Source: Polynucleobacter necessarius (GTDB lineage Bacteria > Pseudomonadota > Gammaproteobacteria > Burkholderiales > Burkholderiaceae). From it: a stretch of 64,000 nucleotides of DNA. The translations under genes and the position numbers were made by a program. Under the pieces are notes generated by a model that saw nothing but the letters and a program-made list of their open reading frames with translations, had not been told where the DNA came from and did no database searches. Below, in pieces: positions 59,811 through 64,000 of the stretch. The DNA lies in assembly GCF_900096765.1 (NCBI RefSeq), contig NZ_LT615228.1, forward strand, positions 1,742,669 through 1,806,668, read 5' to 3'. The stretch's first letter is position 1. Every line of letters starts with the position of its first letter.

Positions 59811-59837
59811 AAAAAGCCACCGAACAGGTGGCTTTTT
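59811..59837. terminator. Bidirectional terminator between HiPIP gene and methyltransferase gene
   Basis: AAAAAGCCACC (59811-59821) pairs perfectly with GGTGGCTTTTT (59827-59837) around a five-base loop. The A run on one side and T run on the other allow it to end transcripts from both strands. Confidence 0.9.
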
Positions 59838-59874
59838 ATTGGGTATAGTTTTAGCCTAGGCTAAGTCAAAAACT

Positions 59875-60708
59875 TCATACCTTCCTAGCGATCGCGGCGT
59901 ACTCAACACAAATCGGTTTTTCAAATAAAGCTAACATCAATGCCTTTAGGAATCCCATCGTTAAAAGATTTGGAATTTTTGCATAAGGGCACCGAATATC
60001 GTGCAATGAAGAATAACCTGATTTTAGTAAGCTATTCATAACTTTATAACCATAGTACGAAAGCGTAGCTTGCTGGGTAATTTTGAAACCATGCCTTTTT
60101 AGGATAGAGTCAATGCCCTTGAGTGTGTAGAGGACGCGGTGGCATGGTTTCCAGTAGTTAATATCCATCTCGTTCTCACCTGCATTCTCATTAATTTTTA
60201 TAGGAATACGTATGGCTAGTATTCCATCTCTTTGCAATTGCTCATGCGTTGACTGCAAGAAAAGATCGGGGTGATCCAAGTGTTCGAATAATGCATTTGA
60301 ATAAATCAGATTACAAGGGATGGAGGACTTACCAGCAGCTTCACATACAACTCTGCTAGCGTAATGTGGAAAATTGCTTTTGAAGTTATTAACTACAGTA
60401 CTAGATAAATCAATGCCAAAGCAGTTTGCGCCCCTTGCCAACCTTCTGTTTAGTTCATCACCTTCACCAAAGCCAATTTCTACTGATGTTGAAGCCTCAT
60501 CAATAGCTGACTCAATTTGTTTTAATAGCTTTTGATATGTTAAAAATTCTTTTCTGTTAGATGCTTGATCGATTCGATTGAAAAATGAAAACAACAATGA
60601 TCTGATCGGTACATTTTTATTTGTGGTTATTGAAATAGTTTTTGTTGTCTTCTTCTGCATTTCTCTCGGAAATATAATTTGCTGATCCGCATTCCTCACA
60701 GATAGCAT
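59875..60708 (-). CDS. Class I SAM-dependent methyltransferase, N-terminal zinc ribbon out of frame
   Basis: The protein core is a methyltransferase: SVEIGFGEGDELNRRLARG (SAM motif I, cited as VEIGFGEGDELNRR), CFGIDLS, and YSNALFEHLDHPDLFL. The open frame starts at 60708 with a short unconvincing peptide. In the overlapping frame upstream (about 60620-60760) lies CHAC...CEEC followed by ISERNAEEDNKNYF, the zinc ribbon usual in front of such methyltransferases in sugar loci. One base near 60612-60625 separates the two frames. As written the ribbon is lost. No ATG, GTG or TTG starts the ribbon frame, so the gene may be degenerate. Confidence 0.65.
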   Translation of the reverse strand: MLSVRNADQQIIFPREMQKKTTKTISITTNKNVPIRSLLFSFFNRIDQASNRKEFLTYQKLLKQIESAIDEASTSVEIGFGEGDELNRRLARGANCFGIDLSSTVVNNFKSNFPHYASRVVCEAAGKSSIPCNLIYSNALFEHLDHPDLFLQSTHEQLQRDGILAIRIPIKINENAGENEMDINYWKPCHRVLYTLKGIDSILKRHGFKITQQATLSYYGYKVMNSLLKSGYSSLHDIRCPYAKIPNLLTMGFLKALMLALFEKPICVEYAAIARKV

Positions 60709-60920
60709 AAGCGTCTATGGGGGTTGATTTCAAAGATGTTTGACAGGCATGGCATCTTTGGTGACTGAGGCTTAAGTGATGTATTCAAAATATTACATTA
60801 AGATCGTGTGGGCTACAGATTTCAGTACTGGGCAGTGAATTATAGGTTAATGATTTTTCCCTGTGGCGCCTACCAAGGTGCAAACAAGTTCTTATTGCGG
60901 GAAATTTCCTTTCAGTTAAG

Positions 60921-61469
60921 ATGCCACCTGTGAAACATACACTTGAGCGCTTTATAAAGCACTACTCCTTCTACCTCGGGGGCGATCAACCTGCGGTCAG
61001 CCGGGTGGAGCGACTGCGTTCTTGTGCAGGTGCATTCGTGGGGCTGGTCTTGGTGCTCACCGTAGCCAAATTATTAGGTGAGTTCAGCGGCATAGATGAG
61101 TGGCTTATGGCTTCTTTGGGAGCAAGTGCACTACTAGTCTTTGCCTTGCCCGGCAGCCCCATGGCTCAGCCTTGGGCTGTGATTGCCGGCAATACTTTGT
61201 CAGCGCTGATTGGGATTAGTATTGCGATTCTGATTAATCAGCCGTTATTGGCCATGCCAATCGCAGCAAGTTTATCGATTATGGGGATGTTTATTTTGCG
61301 ATGTTTGCATCCGCTAGCCGCCGCGGTGGCCATGATTGCAATCTTGGGTCATGTGACCCATTATCGCTACGCACTCTTTCCAGTACTCATTGACTCTGTC
61401 TTGTTGGTCTTAGCTGGAGCAATTTATAGCAATCTGACTGGAAAAGTCTATCCAAACAGGCCTAAATAG
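60921..61469 (+). CDS. HPP family membrane protein
   Basis: A 182-residue membrane protein with four hydrophobic segments and the HPP-family pattern LMASLGASALLVFALPGSPMAQPWAVIAGN (cited as ASLGASALLVFALPGSPMAQ) and LRCLHPLAAAVAMIA. HPP proteins have been linked to nitrite transport in plastids and cyanobacteria; the role here is unknown. The gap before it (60709-60920) holds the zinc-ribbon remnant. Confidence 0.85.
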   Translation: MPPVKHTLERFIKHYSFYLGGDQPAVSRVERLRSCAGAFVGLVLVLTVAKLLGEFSGIDEWLMASLGASALLVFALPGSPMAQPWAVIAGNTLSALIGISIAILINQPLLAMPIAASLSIMGMFILRCLHPLAAAVAMIAILGHVTHYRYALFPVLIDSVLLVLAGAIYSNLTGKVYPNRPK

Positions 61470-61572
61470 AGTATTCAAAAAGGTTCTTAGCTTAAATATC
61501 TCTGAAATAGGCCTATTTTTCAATAAATATAGTTATTTGTAGTGATCTGTAGCTATCTATTGAAAGGATAGT

Positions 61573-61719
61573 TTATTTGATCTTGGTCGCTGCAATTGAG
61601 GCGATACAGTCTTTAATGCCGTAGTTATGATATTTACCGGCATTTTCCTTTTTGAGTGACTGGGCGCACTCTGAAACGGAATTACGGACATTGATTTTTG
61701 GGATGTTACCTAAAGACAT
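61573..61719 (-). CDS. Unrecognised 48-residue protein with a strong ribosome binding site
   Basis: ATG 61719 is preceded by AGGAG at seven bases on the minus strand. The 48-codon frame encodes MSLGNIPKINVRNSVSECAQ and a second cysteine near residue 38 in YGIKDCIASIAATKIK. It has mixed polar composition and no signal peptide or membrane segment. It is in a 433-base gap between HPP and manC genes. The good start signal suggests a real small gene; I do not recognise the family. A 14-bp palindrome AAATAGGCCTATTT is nearby at 61505-61518. Confidence 0.6.
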   Translation of the reverse strand: MSLGNIPKINVRNSVSECAQSLKKENAGKYHNYGIKDCIASIAATKIK

Positions 61720-61902
61720 ATTGGCTCCTGTAATGTTGTTATGGTTTCAATCAAGCAGGTCTTGCTAGCGCTATCTTGCGCCTTATTACACCTGCATGAT
61801 ACATTTTATAAAAAATTTGGAGCCTATATAAAGCTATAAAATCTAGGGCTAATCACTTAAAAAAACCGTAAAATTGCACACTACATTCAAAAGGTTGGCT
61901 AT

Positions 61903-63378
61903 TTGCTTATGACGCAAGTTTTGCCCGTAATTCTCTGTGGGGGGTCTGGAATCCGTCTTTGGCCTTTATCTCGCTCGGGGTTTCCAAAGCAATTTCTGGT
62001 ACTTTCGGGAGATGGTTCTAATCAAAGCCTATTTCAACAGGCGATCAATCGCATTCATTCTGTTGGCAATGAAGATATTACGCTAGGCAAAACACTCATT
62101 GTTACTAATGAGGAGCATCGTTTTTTAGCGCTTGATCAATTGCGCGAACTCAAGAATGTTTCAGCTACTCTATTGCTTGAGCCCTCGGGTAGAAATACTG
62201 CCCCCGCACTCACCTTAGCTACACTGTATGCCCAAGAACTCGGCGGTAATTTAGAGGATCCCATTTTGGTAGTAACCTCAGCCGATCAAACGGTGACCGA
62301 TCCTGCGGCATTTGCTAAAGCATTGGCTCAAAGTATTGCGATTGCAAAAGAAGGTGCGATTGCAATATTGGGTATTACACCGACTACACCAGAAACTGGC
62401 TATGGCTACATCAAAGTCCAAGGCGCTAATTCAGATGCAGGTTATGTCGTTGAACGCTTTGTCGAAAAACCCAATGAACCCACTGCAAAACAATACTTAG
62501 CGGAAGGTGGCTACTTTTGGAACGGCGGGATGTTTGTGCTTAAAGCCAGCGTCTGGCTCGCGGCCTTAAAAGAATATCGCCCAGATATTCTAGTGGCCAC
62601 TGAAAAATCATGGCAGGCCAAGAGCGCCGATGCATCAGGGGATGCCGACTTTGTGCGCCCAGCAAAAGAACTATTTCATGCGATTCCGAGCGAGTCGATT
62701 GACTACGCCGTGATTGAAAAATGTCCTGGCTCAAAATTTCCGATCAAGATGGTGGAGCTCGATGCTGGTTGGAATGACTTAGGCGCCTGGGATGCCGTAT
62801 GGCAAGTAGGCAAGCAAGATGAGCAAGGCAATGTCACCAGTGGCGATACCCTACTCACCAATACCAAAAATTCACTCGTGCATGCCAGCACTCGCTTGGT
62901 GAGCGCTGTCGGTGTTGAAAATCTCATCATTGTAGAAACGGCAGATGCAGTGCTAGTTGCTGATCGCAAGAATAGCCAAGATGTAAAAAATATTGTTGGC
63001 CAACTTGAATCCCAAAAGCGGGAAGAGAAAAACTTACATCGCAAAGTCTCGCGTCCTTGGGGTTGGTATGACAGCGTAGACGAGGGCGAGCGTTTTAAGG
63101 TCAAGCGTATTCAGGTCAAGCCAGGTGCTAGCCTCTCCTTACAAATGCATCATCACCGCGCAGAACATTGGATTGTGGTGAAGGGCACTGCGCAAATTAC
63201 TAACGGTGATCAAGTATTGCTCTTAACCGAGAATCAAAGTACCTATATTCCGCAGGGGCAGACCCACCGCTTGGCAAATCCAGGCAAGACTCCGCTGGAG
63301 ATTATTGAAGTGCAATCCGGTAGTTATTTGGGTGAAGACGATATCGTACGTTTTGAAGATACCTACGGGCGAAGTTAA
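61903..63378 (+). CDS. manC: Mannose-1-phosphate guanylyltransferase / mannose-6-phosphate isomerase
   Basis: Bifunctional enzyme supplying GDP-mannose. The N-terminal nucleotidyltransferase has LCGGSGIRLWPLSRSGFPKQF, LEPSGRNTAPALTLA, VVTSADQTV and ETGYGYIKV. The C-terminal cupin isomerase has RPWGWYDSVDEGERFKVKRI, MHHHRAEHWIVVKGTA and EIIEVQSGSYLGEDDIVRFED (cited as VQSGSYLGEDDIVR). It has 491 residues. AAAAGG stands nine bases before TTG 61903; ATG 61909 is the alternative. It feeds the gmd gene that follows. Confidence 0.94.
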   Translation: MLMTQVLPVILCGGSGIRLWPLSRSGFPKQFLVLSGDGSNQSLFQQAINRIHSVGNEDITLGKTLIVTNEEHRFLALDQLRELKNVSATLLLEPSGRNTAPALTLATLYAQELGGNLEDPILVVTSADQTVTDPAAFAKALAQSIAIAKEGAIAILGITPTTPETGYGYIKVQGANSDAGYVVERFVEKPNEPTAKQYLAEGGYFWNGGMFVLKASVWLAALKEYRPDILVATEKSWQAKSADASGDADFVRPAKELFHAIPSESIDYAVIEKCPGSKFPIKMVELDAGWNDLGAWDAVWQVGKQDEQGNVTSGDTLLTNTKNSLVHASTRLVSAVGVENLIIVETADAVLVADRKNSQDVKNIVGQLESQKREEKNLHRKVSRPWGWYDSVDEGERFKVKRIQVKPGASLSLQMHHHRAEHWIVVKGTAQITNGDQVLLLTENQSTYIPQGQTHRLANPGKTPLEIIEVQSGSYLGEDDIVRFEDTYGRS

Positions 63379-63438
63379 TCAATAGTTCTAATCATTCAAA
63401 CAGTTCATTAAATTGAGTAAAAAAAGAAGAGTGTATTT

Positions 63439-64000
63439 ATGAGTAAGCAAAAAGTAGCGTTAATCACCGGCATTACTGGCCAAGACGGCTCTTACCTTGC
63501 CGAGTTCTTGTTAGAAAAAGGCTACATTGTTCACGGTATCAAGCGTCGCGCCTCCTCATTTAACACCGAGCGTATTGATCATATTTATCAAGATCCACAC
63601 ATTAATCATCCAGATTTGATTCTTCACTATGGTGATTTAACCGATACCAGTAACTTAGTGCGCATTATTAAGCAATGTCAGCCAGATGAGATTTATAACT
63701 TGGGCGCGCAAAGTCACGTGGCAGTTTCTTTTGAGTCTCCTGAGTACACAGCAGATGTTGATGCGATTGGCCCACTGCGGATGTTAGAAGCTATTCGCAT
63801 TCTGGGTCTAGAGAAGAAAACCCGTTTTTATCAGGCCTCCACCTCTGAGCTCTATGGTTTGGTACAAGAAATCCCTCAAAAAGAGACCACCCCGTTCTAT
63901 CCTAGAAGCCCATACGCCGTAGCGAAAATGCACGCTTACTGGATTACTGTGAATTATCGTGAAGCTTATGGCATTTATGCTTGTAACGGTATTTTGTTTA
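63439..64000 (+). CDS. gmd: GDP-mannose 4,6-dehydratase, long class (partial, runs off the window)
   Basis: The first 187 codons of a Gmd of the enterobacterial type: [39 protein letters not shown] (cited as [15 protein letters not shown]), [20 protein letters not shown] (cited as [11 protein letters not shown]), STSELYG and the Tyr-Lys motif [10 protein letters not shown]. The start ATG 63439 is preceded by AAGAAGAG. It lies 61 bases after manC, so both probably serve GDP-sugar supply. The 3' part is outside the window. Confidence 0.93.
   Translation, partial: MSKQKVALITGITGQDGSYLAEFLLEKGYIVHGIKRRASSFNTERIDHIYQDPHINHPDLILHYGDLTDTSNLVRIIKQCQPDEIYNLGAQSHVAVSFESPEYTADVDAIGPLRMLEAIRILGLEKKTRFYQASTSELYGLVQEIPQKETTPFYPRSPYAVAKMHAYWITVNYREAYGIYACNGILF

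Noticed and set aside
61505..61518. 14-bp palindrome AAATAGGCCTATTT after the HPP gene
   Set aside because: It has no loop, so it makes a poor terminator, and no gene start fits it as an operator; noted only as a chance symmetric site.

Overview
The window is a dense stretch of a betaproteobacterial chromosome. Moderate GC, the block order bamE(3' end)-dapB-leuS-lptE-holA-proA, the block exbB-exbD-lpxK-Trm112-kdsB-adk, the complete tolQRAB-pal-cpoB set and a RibBX-type riboflavin gene all point to Burkholderiales. A Polynucleobacter-like member of the Burkholderiaceae is my best guess. That assignment is inference from gene order and protein flavour, not a database result. No tRNA, rRNA, CRISPR array, prophage or insertion sequence was recognised.

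Layout. 1-13.4 kb: housekeeping genes (lysine, leucyl-tRNA, LPS assembly, DNA polymerase delta, proline, heme, rRNA methylation, rubredoxin), a broken apaH, a photolyase and a YdcF-like membrane protein. 13.5-15.9 kb: yqgE-ruvX-pyrR-pyrB. 15.9-26.7 kb: a surface-polysaccharide region with six glycosyltransferase genes, at least two of them broken, followed by rfbB-rfbD-rfbA-rfbC (dTDP-L-rhamnose) and heptosyltransferase waaC. 26.7-33.1 kb: TolC-family protein, uppP, a broken DUF2721 gene, UDP-glucuronate decarboxylase, trmB and gabD. 33.2-39 kb: riboflavin genes in two divergent groups (ribBX-ribH-nusB leftward, ribD-ribE rightward) with four short pilin-like genes between them. 39-44.4 kb: queC and the Tol-Pal envelope complex. 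44.5-48.7 kb: glyA, nrdR, a RelE-type toxin-antitoxin pair, a short-type GDP-mannose dehydratase and adk. 48.8-52.1 kb: kdsB, Trm112, lpxK, exbD, exbB. 52.4-59.8 kb: xseA, a HigBA pair, murB, yajQ, xerD, plsY, a MAPEG protein, an unusual folE and a high-potential iron-sulfur protein. 59.9-64 kb: a methyltransferase with a damaged N-terminus, an HPP membrane protein, manC and the start of a second, long-type gmd.

How the genes fit together. The rfb genes, uxs, manC, both gmd genes, GT10 fucosyltransferase, waaC, kdsB, lpxK and uppP together supply sugars, lipid A/Kdo/heptose and carrier recycling for LPS and O-antigen-like surface glycan. Tol-Pal, LptE, BamE and ExbBD maintain the outer membrane that carries it.

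The most striking observation is a series of small indels. Reading all frames shows that apaH, a GT with an HxRRGD motif, another GT (two events), a DUF2721 gene and a zinc-ribbon methyltransferase each continue convincingly in a neighbouring frame. yqgE and a fimT-like gene have out-of-frame upstream ATGs that would join with one base less. Either the genome is accumulating pseudogenes, as known for symbiotic Polynucleobacter lineages, or the assembly has small indel errors. Other points of note: two toxin genes with perfect 21-23 bp palindromes just before their start codons, a Fur-box-like palindrome before the HiPIP gene, paired DnaA boxes before xseA, a RibA-like domain without its zinc cysteines, and a 48-codon gene with a strong ribosome binding site.
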